Below, piece after piece: positions 35,959 through 47,135 of a stretch of 64,000 nt of DNA. The stretch is from Filobasidium wieringae (lineage: Eukaryota > Basidiomycota > Tremellomycetes > Filobasidiales > Filobasidiaceae). Both the position numbers and the translations under genes were made by a program. Positions within the stretch are counted from its first letter, which is position 1, and each line of letters starts with the position of its first letter. The stretch covers positions 1 through 64,000 of the forward strand of contig BCIV01000025.1 in assembly GCA_001600055.1 (NCBI GenBank), read 5' to 3'. The notes under the pieces were generated by a model. That model ran no database searches, was not told the origin of the DNA, and saw nothing but the letters and a program-made list of their open reading frames with translations.

Positions 35959-38224
35959 ATGAGTGGCGCAAGGAAGAACGTGACGACTGCCTGCAATCTG
36001 TGAGTCGCAATCGAGCAACCTCAACGTGATAACTCACCTCTCACTTCGTTGCCGTAAAACAATCTTGTTAATTTTGGCGACCTTCCTTTCAATAGGTGTA
36101 AACACCGTCGTAAACGTTGCTCAGGGGAACGACCAGAGTGCACGAACTGTCAGAGATCGGGTAGAGCATGTGTCTATACGCAAGCAGACGGCCGAATACA
36201 GTGAGTATCATGTCAGCCTTTTCATGCTCGACTGAACCACGTTACGAAGGCGGTCATGATTCCTTCAGACGGCGCTCAGTGAGAGAAGAGCTTTCTGATC
36301 TCCGTGAATACCATGAAAGGGCCCAAGGATCTTCAGGCCAACAAGACACGACATCCACCGATCCGCTGCCGTTTGAGCCACGACCGGTAGGGCTGCCACC
36401 CTTCGGAACGGGGGAGATGGTGCTCGATCTGGATGGGAGATTACAGCCCACATCAGATTCAACCTTCTATCGATCAACTCGAAGGATCTCACCAGAACGA
36501 AAAGGATTTCTCGAAAGCGACGGTATGACCCAGACGACTCCATCTATTGAGATCCTACCCGAAGACACATATCACCTCGAATCCCATAGTCTGATCGGTC
36601 TTGCTTTTAGCAATACCGTCTCTTTTGGCATGGTCAACTTTATGCAGGACTTTTGGGAAGATCGCTTGGTCGACCGCACGTCAAGAACACCGTTCCACTC
36701 TCGGCTACTGTATCTGGTCCTCCTGGCCATCGGCTGGAGGCATCAAACGGACTCGATGGTCGTACAACGTTACTATGACCGTTTTGAAGATCGAGGCTTG
36801 GACATGATTCGATTGGCCAGAGGATTGGTCGATAAGGAAACAGAGGATCCCAAACTTAGCACATTACTCGCTCTGTATCTATTATGCGGCTGCCTTGTGG
36901 GATTGGGACAAGAGTAAGCGATTCCCTCACGTCGGAGAAGATTCATACGATACAACCGCCTAGCTGACTGTCTTCGACCCCTACAGTCGAATCGCTTCAG
37001 TCTACTACTGTAAGAACATATGCCACTGCCTGGGCAAACACAGAGGGATCACCACAACGAGGCTTATCGGATCCCTTCATAGCAATCGGTATATTCTTGG
37101 CGCAAGACTGCAAGCATACTATTGATTCCGTCTACAACTGGCTAGATGCTGATTGGTATCGCTTACACAGTCAAAGTACATCTGCGATGCGACGAACAAT
37201 TAGCAAACCTAGGCATGAATGTGGGTTGCTCGCTAGATCGAGCTCGTCGTTGTGTCGATGCAGCTACTGGGATCATTAGTCCGTCAATCTAGACTATATG
37301 TGCAGTTGATTAACGGTGCTGATCGGATATCGGCTCCAGCGGCTTGGTGGTCTTCATACTTCGCACGTGCCAGCTTGACCAACTGGCAAGCACGTACTCA
37401 GAGACTGCCCATTAGCGCCTTGTCCAGCACTGCAAATATATATCCGTATCATATGGAGTTGGCCAGGATTGCTTTGAAAATTCTAGATTGTAATCATTCG
37501 GTCCTCATTGGAGACGCCGAGAGGATGACGCGGGCTAAGAAAGTCCACAACGAAATGGAAGCGTGGTAAGTCTCATCCAGATGGATCCCGCGAAATCGCC
37601 CACCTGACCTTCTGCTGAATTATCATGAAAAGGTCCCTTTCGCTTCCTTTGTCTCTACGATGGCCTGCCGTCTGCGATACCGAACATGCATTGCCGAGGT
37701 AAGCGTAGCTAGGAGGACATCGCCCTCAATTCGATGGGTCTTCACTGATAACCATTCGCTCATCAGTACTGTAGCTACTCTGGCGTTATTCGAAGCCTAC
37801 CATATCTTGCTCTGTCGTCCATACCTGTCGAGGAATCAGGTCGACGTGCTAGATTGCTCATCAGTATGCAGTCTAGCCGCTTCTACTATCGTCTCACAGA
37901 CTCGGTACCTCGCCGGTCGGTTCAATATCTCCACTTTCCCTCTGACCATCCAGCAGTAAATGCATTCCCTGAGCGGCGGTCTCCTGCAAATGCGAAGGAT
38001 GAGTCTGAGAAGCTTCCTTTCTCGCCAGCATCCTATTCGTCGCCGGTACCGTTTACGTCATACGTCTATCTGGGATTTCACCTTTGGTGCCAACCGACGT
38101 GCAGCAGTTACGGCAGGATCTAGAATACACATTCAGCGTTCTGGAAGCGATGTCGGTTATCTGGCCTGCGGCACGTAGCAGCCTCTTATCGTTGCAACAA
38201 CTCGCGCAAGAGTACTGTCTCTGA
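35959..38224 (+). CDS. Zn2Cys6 fungal transcription factor, possible cluster regulator
   Basis: Exon 1 begins MSGARKNVTTACNL and splices into CKHRRKRCSGERPECTNCQ followed by RSGRACVY, giving a complete six-cysteine binuclear zinc cluster near the N-terminus. The middle carries a fungal-specific TF domain (YHLESHSLIGLAFSNTVSF, SRLLYLVLLAIGWRH, LSTLLALYLLCGCL, IASVYYSIGIFLAQD). The C-terminal part reads IYPYHMELARIALKIL, RAKKVHNEMEAWSLSLPL, TVATLALFEAYHILLCRPYL and ends LLSLQQLAQEYCL at 38224. Between about 37,100 and 37,330 I could not join the frames cleanly, and the usual RRxFW motif is not visible; a difficult splice or a lesion is possible. It lies directly upstream of a nitrilase, MFS transporter and second nitrilase, and would be their regulator by position. 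Confidence 0.75.
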
Positions 38225-38235
38225 GGCAAAAAAAC

Positions 38236-38253
38236 GCGGAAAATGATTTCCGC
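38236..38253. promoter_or_regulatory. Perfect palindrome GCGGAAA-N4-TTTCCGC (CGG-N10-CCG)
   Basis: An exact 7-bp inverted repeat with a 4-base spacer, 119 bp upstream of the secreted nitrilase ATG and 12 bp past the regulator's stop codon. Inverted CGG/CCG triplets are the classic target of Zn2Cys6 dimers. A CGGAAG half site follows at 38259. Confidence 0.6.
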
Positions 38254-38293
38254 TCGTACGGAAGATGCGGATATCGATGCCTCACGACAAGCA

Positions 38294-38299
38294 TATAAA
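38294..38299 (+). promoter_or_regulatory. TATA box of the secreted nitrilase
   Basis: TATAAA lies 73 bp upstream of the ATG at 38372 and downstream of the palindrome. It supports 38372 over the in-frame ATG at 38243 as the start. Confidence 0.5.
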
Positions 38300-38371
38300 G
38301 CTTTGGATGCGCAAATCGAAATCGATGCACCTGCTGCTATTGACGAATGCATCGAATCTTACTCCTTCAAC

Positions 38372-39726
38372 ATGTTCGCTACCTTGTGTTTTCTCTTTGG
38401 TTGCCTGGCAATTCTGTTCAGCTCAACAGCCGCAACCCCCTTCTCCAAAAGAAATGGAATGCGGTTCGATCCAGCGAATTTCACTGTCGGGGCTGTACGT
38501 GCAGCTCCTCCGTAAGCATTACTTCCTGGCTCAAGGCTAGAGTCCCTTTTAACCGCCTCACCCGCTCGGATCTTGCACAGTTTGTGGTCTTTACCCTTGA
38601 ACAACTATACCTACCAAGGCATGGATCTTGATGCGACCGTTACATACGCTACTGATTTAATACAAGAAGCTTCCAATAAAGGCGCCGGACTCTTGGCGTT
38701 TCCAGAACTATATTTTCCGGGGTCAGTATGATCATCCTCTTCATCATGAATCGAAGTAGTAATGCTGATGCTCTTTCTTACTTGGCCCAGCTATCCCAAA
38801 TACTTAGATGCCAACGCTTTCGTCTTCGACCTGGTTGATCATTCCCTTCATGTCGGCGACTCTCGATGGCAGAAACTGGTAGAGGCAGTCCGTCATGCTG
38901 CCATCTACGTCTCATTTGGTTTCTCTGAGAGTGATGGTCACAAGCTATACATGGCTCAGGCGCTTTTGTCCCCTGAGGGTGAAGTCTTGATTCATCGACG
39001 GAAACTCCGGCCTTCGGGTGGCGAGCGTACCATCTGGAGCGACGGCGATATGGATGGTTTGCAGGTCGTCGATACGCCATATGGGAAGATGGGCATGCTG
39101 GAATGTTGGGAGTAGGTCTGCGCCCGATTGCGCATGATCTTCGTTCGACCAGTTAATCTGACGGTTTTCTTGTCGTCTGTTACAGGCATTTTCACCCTTC
39201 AATGACATACAACATGCAAGTTCAACTGGAAGATATTCATATCGGAGCATGGCCGTATACTCCAAACTACGGCGCTACCGGCTGGGCTTACTGGCAGACC
39301 GCCGAAGTCAATCTTGCCGCTGCTCGCACATATGCTATCAATTCCGGTGCGGTCACCGTCGCCCCTAGTATTGGGAAGGCTGTTGTCTTTAGCAATTTAG
39401 GTCTTGAGCTTGCTGAGGTTCAGGATGCCGAAGCGAGAATGTTTGAGCAGCCAGTGATATACGCAGCCGTCAACACTACTGCCTTCAGGAAGAAGGACTT
39501 CGACGTCAGTAATGGTCTTCCTTCCAGCCTATCAGCTTTACTGATGCATTTTCCAACCATTCTGTGACAGGTCAATGGTGAACAGAGTTGGGGTGTACTT
39601 CAACAGATTACCGAGGGATTCCCGGGTGATGTGCCGAAATCACTGGGTACATTTGTGCTCACCAAGGAGATCCCGATTAGCAATCTCCTGAGCGCCGCAC
39701 GCAATGGATCATTATACCGCAACTGA
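38372..39726 (+). CDS. Nitrilase-superfamily hydrolase with signal peptide
   Basis: Exons 38372-38511, 38581-38721, 38791-39111, 39186-39504 and 39571-39726 join to 358 residues. A signal peptide (MFATLCFLFGCLAILFSSTA) precedes a KR dipeptide. The catalytic triad of the family is present: Glu in LLAFPELYFPGYP, Lys in IHRRKLRPSGGERT, Cys in GMLECWEHFHP. The next segments (LEDIHIGAWPYTPNYGA, VNLAAARTYAINSGAV) fit nitrilase/cyanide hydratase enzymes, which hydrolyse C-N triple bonds. Secretion is unusual for this family and is inferred only from the N-terminus. An in-frame ATG at 38243 would add 43 residues and bury the signal, but the TATA box lies between the two. Neighbours: Zn2Cys6 regulator upstream, MFS transporter convergent downstream. 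Confidence 0.88.
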
Positions 39727-40340
39727 AGTAGATAGTAGTTCAGAAAGTGGTTGTCAACAGCTTGCATGCCTGCCGCTTCAGTGTTTTTCTCCATCTGTTT
39801 GCGTTGAATTATGAATCGCCGATCATTGAAATGACAACAACCAAACATCACATCGAGATCACACTTGCAACCCGTCTGCACACCGTCCAGTACGTAGACT
39901 TACTCTATGATGGCAGTACATTGAGACAGATTCAATCCTGGGTTTCACGCCAGCCTGCCTCTTATTTAGCGGTCGATCTACCGAGACGATCAAATTATCT
40001 CGAGATACAGATCACGGCGATCATGTGGGAAAGGGTAACAATCTTTGTCATTCGCCCCCTTACAAAGCTTGCAATGATTTTGTGATGGCTGTGACACTGA
40101 GTAGACAATCGAAAGGTCTTTTCCGTAGTAAGCGCCCAGCGAGCGGTATCTTTTGAAAGCAGAAGATGCGAAGCACTACTACCATCGAGACCTCACAGGA
40201 AGGCACTTGCTAGACGGCGTTACGTCAATATCAACCCTATCGGTTCATGTGTCCTCATTGGAAGTAGAAAGCCGCTTGGACTGATACATAAGATCAGAGT
40301 ATCCATTAAAAGCAAACAACAATCGCGCGCGTTTGCGGCT
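39727..40340. other. Convergent 3' intergenic region
   Basis: Lies between the stop codons of the secreted nitrilase and the MFS gene. A 112-codon plus-strand frame (39747-40085) lacks motif or promoter support. Confidence 0.55.
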
Positions 40341-42592
40341 CTATACGAATACCCAGCCCAATGACGAGCCTGCTGACCAAGCCCTTACTTTCTTTCCCCA
40401 AATCCACATCGGAATGGCAAGGATACAGGTAGCCTAAGACGAATGGAAATTGAGTTGCGATTTCCCCCAGGCCTCGATGTTTTACCAAGAACTCACGATA
40501 CTGATGCCAGCGTTGACCGAGAACCAGTTGATTGGTCCCTCCTCAACATACCATGTGCCCACATACAGAGTGCCGCTCCAAGCATACAAGGCCTTAAGCA
40601 GCATGATGATGCCGAAAGTATCACCACCCCTGGCTGGATAAGCACTTGACGCGTAAGAAATGGCGCACACCGTACCATATGCAGCCCCGGCGGTCAGGAA
40701 AGCAAGAAACTATTGTTCGGTTGGAGCACAGAATTAGCTGGTAATGCTCAGAACATGACCATCCCCAACGATTGGAAGCTTACTACGGCTGTGTTGATAT
40801 AACTCTGGCCGGTTTCGATAGCGAGCCCCATACCAAAACCGCCGATAGCTATGCAGATCATGCAAGGAAGGGCCAATACGAGCCGAAACTCAGGCTCAAA
40901 AAAGCCATTGTTACGTCGAGACAAGGATCGTGCGGAATAATCGGATATGGGGCTATCATATGCGACGAAGAGTTCAATTCCGGCTAAGTGATGATCCACA
41001 CAATTATCGTACTGACCCGGATGAGAGAAGTGCGATCATCACTCCTATGAACGGACTGACTCCAGTTATATAGCCCGTCTGAGCGGTGTCAAAATTGTAT
41101 GGCGGTCTTGTATAGATGTAAGAATAGACAGACGACTGAACGCACAATAGATCACCAACCAAGTCTCTCTCGAAAGGCAAAGGTATCCTTAGGAAAGCTT
41201 ACGAGCTGGACGAACCAAGTGAAGGTGGTCATGAACAGCAATGCCGCGTAAAGCACGACTGGTGATACTAGAGTGCTGAAACAAAGGAGTTGAGTGAACG
41301 AAGTCTTGTGCGACAGGAAAATCAAGCGATCCCTTACAGAGCAGGTCTCCACAGCGCCATCCGAAGCGCTTTCCGGTTCATGTTTATCGGCTTCCAAGGG
41401 CTCAGGCTTTCCCAGTAACTTGTAAGGAGAGGGGGACTGTCTGGGCGTACGAGCACATGCGCGACGTAGGTGAGGTCCGTCACTGGCGATTTTTTTTTAT
41501 CTTCGTTCTCAAGCTTGTCTGAGGCCACGGAAACCATCTCCGCACTAGGAACGACGGGTTCCAGGTCACCGGCGTTGCGACGGAATTGAGTCTCGGGGAG
41601 AAAAAGAAAATTCGTTGTCAAGGCCACGATCTCTAAACCAAGCAAACAATAGAAAGCAGAATGCCTGGGCAATGGTAGGCATGTGAGCATGTCCTTCCTC
41701 GCCAAACAGATTCGGAACCACTCACCAGCCGATTCGCTGGATCAGCACTCCGGAAATAATGGGGCAAATAGCTATACAGCCGTTGAAAGCCAGCTGCCAT
41801 AAAGAGATTCTCAATGCGTGGTCGTGTAGGAAAAAGACATCGGTTATCGTGGTAGAGCCGAGACAACTGGGATCGATATTTAGATATCAGCTGCCCGTGA
41901 TTCTTGTTTGTCGCGCAACAACGCATCATACCCATAAGCGCTCATCCCAAACCCTTGAAGACATCGCGCTCCAAGCAGTGATTTGTAAGATTTGGCTGCC
42001 AGGCGGTTCCCTGCGATCAGCTGGATCAAACACAACCGAGGGAGACAAGCAATCTTACCAGTAGCTCCCCAAACAATGCCAACTAGCAATAGGATATTGC
42101 TGAGCAAATAAGCCGGTCTTCTTCCAACAATCTCTGAGAGTGTCACGCAAAGGAAGGATGAGACTCCATATGTCAGAACCAGCAGTCCGTTGAGAGCGAC
42201 CACCTGGTTGAAGGTCAAGTCAAACTGGATGAGGATAGAAGAAAAGTCTGGAACCAGCATGGGACCGACGACCCCGACGATGACCGCTCCCAGCAAGAGT
42301 GATGCATAAAGGACTTCCTTCTTGACTCGGGACCTTTGTGAGATAAGGAACGAATGGATCCACATTAACCTCTGCGTGCATCATCAAGCTATGCAACAAG
42401 CTGGCATTCTCACCAAACCAAGGGATCATCTGGAGAGTTGGAAGGCTGAGGCTGTAGTATAAGCTCAGGGCGGTTTTTATCCCGTTTCCACCCGCTTTGC
42501 GCGTCGGTTTGATCGAGGGCAGGAGGATCGAAAAGGCACGTCCCCGGGCATTTCAACGTCGATGCTTTGGGTGCCAATATACCGATGGTCAT
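40341..42592 (-). CDS. MFS transporter (DHA1-like, 12 TM)
   Basis: Starts MTIGILAPKASTLKCPGTCL at 42592. The soluble N-terminus includes LILQPQPSNSPDDPLVW, the conserved lead-in of fungal DHA1-type permeases. Helices and loops follow over several exons: VLYASLLLGAVIVGVVGPML, VVALNGLLVLTYGVSSFL, the loop SEIVGRRPAYLLSN (MFS motif A), LLGARCLQGFGMSAY, AFYCLLGLEIVALTTNFLFL PET-type end of helix 6, a long charged central loop, then PVVLYAALLFMTTFTW, LVLALPCMICIAIGGFGMGL, FLTAGAAYGTVC-like and AKALYAWSGT-type segments, ending WIWGKKVRAWSAGSS. It probably moves small molecules across the plasma membrane; with nitrilases on both sides, a nitrile, carboxylate or toxic product is the natural guess. 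Shares a divergent promoter with the second nitrilase. Confidence 0.85.
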
Positions 42593-43044
42593 GGCAAACG
42601 TCTTAGCTCACACTGTCAATAGTCTGAGATCTGATCGAGTGAACGACGGATGAGGTGCGGCTTGGAGCTTTCGCATAGGTATATATCACACTCTCAGTGA
42701 TAGAAACGCAAGTGGGTCGATCGGCGCTCAGCAGGCGCGGCGGAAGCGGAATGACACATTTCCGACAGCGACTTCCGAGACTTGATCGGTCAGATGTAAT
42801 TCCGCGTGTGTAGCGTAGTATCATGGAGGCGCTAACCAATTTCCGCCTGTCGCGAGGCACCATCCGGTTGTTCTACGTTTTGGTGCACGGAACTAAATTT
42901 CCGAAATGGTGATGATCGGATTTGTGCGACGACGAATGGCACTCCAAGGCGTTACAGGATCTTGTAGAGCCGGTGCGTAGTATATATCTTATCAACTATC
43001 CGGAAGAACCTTTGGCTGGAAGTCGACTGTTCGTCATCGCCACG
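42593..43044. promoter_or_regulatory. Divergent promoter of MFS transporter and nitrilase 2
   Basis: 452 bp between start codons. TATA-like stretches lie near each start: TATATA on the minus side at about 42678-42685 and TATATAT on the plus side at about 42980-42987. The CGG/CCG palindrome cluster lies between them. Confidence 0.65.
42741..42777. promoter_or_regulatory. Nested CGGAA/TTCCG palindromes
   Basis: CGGAAG (42741) and CGGAAT (42747) are mirrored by TTTCCG (42759-42764) and CTTCCG (42772-42777). The inner pair is CGG-N12-CCG. The same half-site forms the palindrome at 38236-38253 upstream of nitrilase 1, consistent with one shared Zn2Cys6 regulator. Confidence 0.55.
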
Positions 43045-44316
43045 ATGTCAAAGATCTTCAAAGCTGCCGCTATCCAAGCTTCACCAGGTGAGACGTGAGA
43101 CGCAAGATCAGTGGCCGACAAGCTTTCCTAATCATCACCTCGCATCTTTACAGTCTGCTTCGATCTTCGGGCGACTCTCGACAAGGCGATCTCCCTTGTC
43201 CGAGAAGCCGCTACCCATGGTGCTACTCTAATCGTCTTTCCCGAGGTTTATCTTCCAGGGTATCCATTCTTCATCTGGCTTGACTCGTATGGAAAAAGTT
43301 TAAAACAAATTGGGGATTACATACAATCTTGCCCCATGGCTGACGGGCCAGAGTATCTCGCGTTGGAGAGCCTAGCAAAGGAGCTAGACGTGATCATCGT
43401 GATGGGCGCGGCTGACAAGGAAGGGGGGACATTATATATGGCTCAATGGATTATCGGGCCAAACGGTTTGATATCCAACAGGAGGAAACTAAAGCCGAGT
43501 ATCGTCGAGAGGCTCATCTTTGGAGAAGGGGATGTCAGTTGGCGACGATCGGGCGAGTTGCGTGCGCATCGACAGCTGATCGCCCGGTTGACTTGCCATA
43601 CAGGGTTCTGATCTGAAAGTTCATGAAACCCCGATCGGACGCCTTGGGGCGCTTAATTGCTGGTAAGCGAGACAGAGATTCGTCGCGAGCGCCTTTTGTT
43701 CCAAGCTGATGACGGTCATGTCTCGAATCCTCTCAACCCATAGGGAACATACTCAACCCCTCATCAAGCATGTCATGGCCTACCAAAACGAGGAGGTTCA
43801 TGCGGCGAGTTGGCCTCATTTGACAGACGAAGTAGGTGATGAGATGATTTTAGAAGTCACCGATATCGCTCCGACACTTTCCATTATCAGATGCCTCATT
43901 TCTCGCTGAGTCTCACGGCCAATTTCGCTTCCAACCGATGTTATGCGGTCGAGACCGGTTCGTTTGTTGTGATGTCTACCGCCCCCATGTCCGTCTTCAA
44001 CTCCGACTATCTCTGTGGAAATGACGAAACCAAAAAATCGATGCTTGGTCTGGGGGGTGGATCTTCCGCAATCTTCGACCCAGAAGGTCGAGAGATCTCA
44101 GCCAATCGGATTGATCCTGACAAGGAAGGGATTGTCTATGCGCAGATAGATACAACCAGATGTGGGCTCGCCAAGGCCGCTCTGGACTGTACAGGGCATT
44201 ATGGAAGGGGGGATGTCTTCCAGGTTGTATTCAACGACAAGCCGAGGGAGTTGTTGACGAACCGAGATGAGGTGGAACACGTCGGTCCTCCGTCGAGGCG
44301 AAAGCGTTTCCTATAG
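43045..44316 (+). CDS. Nitrilase / cyanide hydratase-type enzyme, cytosolic
   Basis: Exons 43045-43087, 43154-43533, 43604-43662, 43744-43855 and 43891-44316 join to 339 residues. It starts MSKIFKAAAIQASP with no signal peptide. The triad is canonical: Glu in LIVFPEVYLPGYPFF, Lys in NRRKLKPSIVERLIFGEGDG, Cys in GALNCWEHTQPL. The His-containing HAASWPHLTDEVGDEM and late CGLAKAALDCTGHYGRGDVF match fungal nitrilases, including the region before the C-terminal tail that helps form spirals. The reaction is a nitrile to acid plus ammonia, or cyanide to formamide or formate; which of these cannot be read from sequence. The last intron is only 35 nt. Confidence 0.9.
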
Positions 44317-45681
44317 CAAGTCATTTTGGTCCAGGACGGGATGAGGAGGCAGTGCATAAGAATGTTCCAAAACCACGCCAGAGCGATCTGTACCATTCAG
44401 GTCGAGAGTCCGCTGCCAGCTATGTATCGTCATCGAGAAACGGCCGATTTACCGTCGCCAGAACCTGGATCAGGACTCTGAAACGCTTTGCGGGGGTATG
44501 CGGTTGATAGTTGTGCCCTCAGATCTGAGTGGACGTTTATGCGAGCATCTCTCGACGTCTTGATGAGAAGAGGGTCGTTCTGGCTCTACCCAAGATCATC
44601 CTCGCATGATATCGCCGATTGTTGATCTCGCTTGATCATTCATCGTTGAGCAGCACGGTCGTATCTGGAGGATTTGCGACCTGTCCTGCCCCCGGTGCAT
44701 TCGCTTGATGGTTCCGAGTACGAGTAGAAGAGATTCGATAGGAGTAGTGCAGTTAGGTATCTGGGTGGATGGCGGCAGTCCGAGATGTGGAAGATGAAAG
44801 GTTAGAAGCGATGGGTAGCTGTCTAGGCGAGCTTGATGAGCTTACAAGGGGGTTATGGTCCCTTCGATTCATAGCGCCTATCATTTATCCCCTCTACTTG
44901 TCCGATTCATTCCCTGACTATCGGTTCACCGGTTTACCAGACAGATCTTCCGGACAGGTCATCGAGAACGTGCTCTGGTTGTGGTGTGGTTGAAGGGGGA
45001 AGAGGAGGCGGTCCATTGCTATCATTCTCCCAAACGCTGATCAGACCTGCGTTCGATTCCTTCGTTTGAGATGTCGAGGGCGAGGAATTTGTGGAACTGA
45101 TGTAGATGTAGGGTCGTAAGGTAAAGGGTCTGAGAGACAGGAAGCGGTACTCCGACAACAGATCAGAGCCGTTTGCATAGAGTCACATGAAGCGAAGGGA
45201 GTGTTCGTCAAGTGTCCATACTCTCTTGTGCTGGTTGTTCGAGGTTGAGTAGAATAGCCGAGGGGAGATGCTAGAGCCAAACGGTCCGGATCCCCTTCCG
45301 AACCACCTGGGTTCCACTGTTCGGATGGATTGAAGCAGTGCGGTCGTGAGCGATTGACAAATTGCGAAGGGCTAATTTGACCAACTCGGACAAACCGAGG
45401 GACGTGTGGAAGTCTGCTTTGCTTTCTGACACCGAGCTAACTCTCAATAAACAGCGCTTTCACGTTTTTTACCTAATAAGAGGATCAATCGTTCAAATGA
45501 TAGTCGATAGATCAAACGATAATACGACCGCGAGGCCGGGGTGAGACTCCTCGCGTACCTTCAGGACGGCATGCTAGATCGAAGAGCATAAATATCCGAG
45601 ATCACCATCATGTACAAGATCCATTATAAGCTACCACGAGTACAATCCCATCACCCGTAATCCAGACGTCTTTTCCCCGCC
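44317..45681. other. Intergenic with a weak minus-strand coding signal
   Basis: Minus-strand sequence at 44934-45280 reads RLFYSTSNNQHKRVWTLDE, then after an in-frame TGA, LLSEYRFLSLRPFTLRPYI and a Pro/Ser-rich tail. It could be a relic or part of a gene with an unseen intron. A plus-strand 74-codon frame at 44769 has no support. Confidence 0.35.
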
Positions 45682-46838
45682 TCACCTCTCCTCCCCATCC
45701 CTATTCGGAAACACCCCCTTATTCACCCGAACGATCCGTGCGAGACGCTTCATGACCGGATCCCCCTTGGCTTCCTCATCGCCCACCTCCTCTTTACACA
45801 ACCGCCAAGTGTTCTTACAATGCTTGTACGTGAGCCGGGAAGGTCTAAATTCGAATTCGTCGGCGGCGTCGCGGCAGAATCGGTGCAGGCGTTGCGTGTC
45901 CTCCGAGATGACGGGTTGGGCGATGAAGTCGACGGAGATGTGGGTGGGGTCGTGGGTAGAGGTCGGGGTGAATCTGGGGGAGATGGTTCGGAGAGCGCCT
46001 CGAGGTTGATTGGCGATCGCGTTCGTCGCTTGTCTAGTGTTATGACCACCGGCACCGTTCCCAAGCACGGAATGAACGGGCGTACTAGCTCTCGACGGCC
46101 TCTCATTCCCGGTCCGGAACGAACAAGCAACCCCTAATCCTCTGGACCGACATTGCCCGCAATCCTGAACATACGCGGGCGGGCATTGACCGGTCGTACC
46201 GAGATCGGAATCGAGGACCATGACCCAACAACCCACATGAGGACGAGCGTGTGCGGTCTATCCAGGGCAAAGAATCGGGCATCAGTCGCGCCCGTCCAGC
46301 TGGTTCGAAACGTCACTCGACTCACGGTATCCATCCAATGCCGTTCCGCCCATCTCGTACAACAATCACAAGCGAACGGGACTTCCAGCCTTATAAACAC
46401 GCACCCGGCCGATCGGATCAGCCTACCCACCCAAGTCTTGTACCACTGCAACGAAGACCGCGATCGAGCAAAAAGGTCACCCGATGTTTCGGGGAGAAAA
46501 AGAGGTAGGAGACACTCGCATGCCACTTGGAATGGACCCTCATCCCGTCCGGAGCCATGGGAGTTTGATTGGGCGATAAGGGGTGTAACAACATCCCGAT
46601 CTCGAAGATCCGGGTCCCTTCGCCTGAAGGTGTGTCCCGAATGACCGCCACGGAACCCGAAAGGACCGAGCCCGACCTCAGATCCTTGCGTACCGTACGA
46701 GCTCAAAGAGCCTTCGCTTTATGTGGAAGACGGGGGCGAGGTTTGGTAGGACCGTCCCGGAAGACTGTCGAGCTCGCGAGGGTCAAGGGTAGCTTTGCGG
46801 TTAGACAAGGAAATGGCGGGAGGCTTGCTACCTGACAT
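45682..46838 (-). CDS. Cysteine-cluster protein, unknown family
   Basis: Starts MSGSKPPAISLSNRKATLD at 46838, with a TATA-like ATATATAG just upstream. An in-frame TAA at 46721-46719 falls inside a possible 38-nt intron (gtccta...aaag) that rejoins in phase. A later intron joins DEGPFQ to WYKTWVGRL. The cysteine-rich core reads PFACDCCTRWAERHWMDT, then VGCWVMV, CPPAYVQDCGQCRSRG and LGVACSF. This looks metal-binding and ends in CxxCxxxGxxCxF, like the gene at 4770-6048. The C-terminal half has HRFCRDAADEFEFRPSRLTY and ends in a basic helix. Probable nuclear protein; no named domain recognised. GC-rich relative to neighbours. Confidence 0.6.
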
Positions 46839-47135
46839 CTATATATTTGTGTTTTAGGATGAGGTCACATATTCGTTGTCGATTGCCAATGGACCTTGAT
46901 CAGACGATTCCGACTATTGTACTTCTGATATACATCTAAGATCTACCGCTCCATATCCTCACCGGTCTCACTCGATGTGCGGATGATGGTTAATCAAAAC
47001 ATGTGATCTCATGCGTTCACTAGCCAATCCACAGTCAAACCAGCTCAGATTCGACTGATAACTCTGGCTATCGATAAACGAGCATATCGTAAAGGATCCC
47101 ACTTACAGCAAATCTACGAACGAATCAGAATCAGA
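46839..47135. promoter_or_regulatory. Divergent promoter between the cysteine-cluster gene and the SNF2 locus
   Basis: 297 bp between start codons, non-coding. No specific operator recognised. Confidence 0.45.

Noticed and set aside
39747..40085. 112-codon plus-strand frame between nitrilase 1 and the MFS gene
   Set aside because: No domain, no promoter context, and it lies in a convergent 3' region.
46719..46721. In-frame TAA near the start of the 45682-46838 gene as evidence of a pseudogene
   Set aside because: A 38-nt GT-AG intron covers the TAA and rejoins the same frame, so a lesion is not required.
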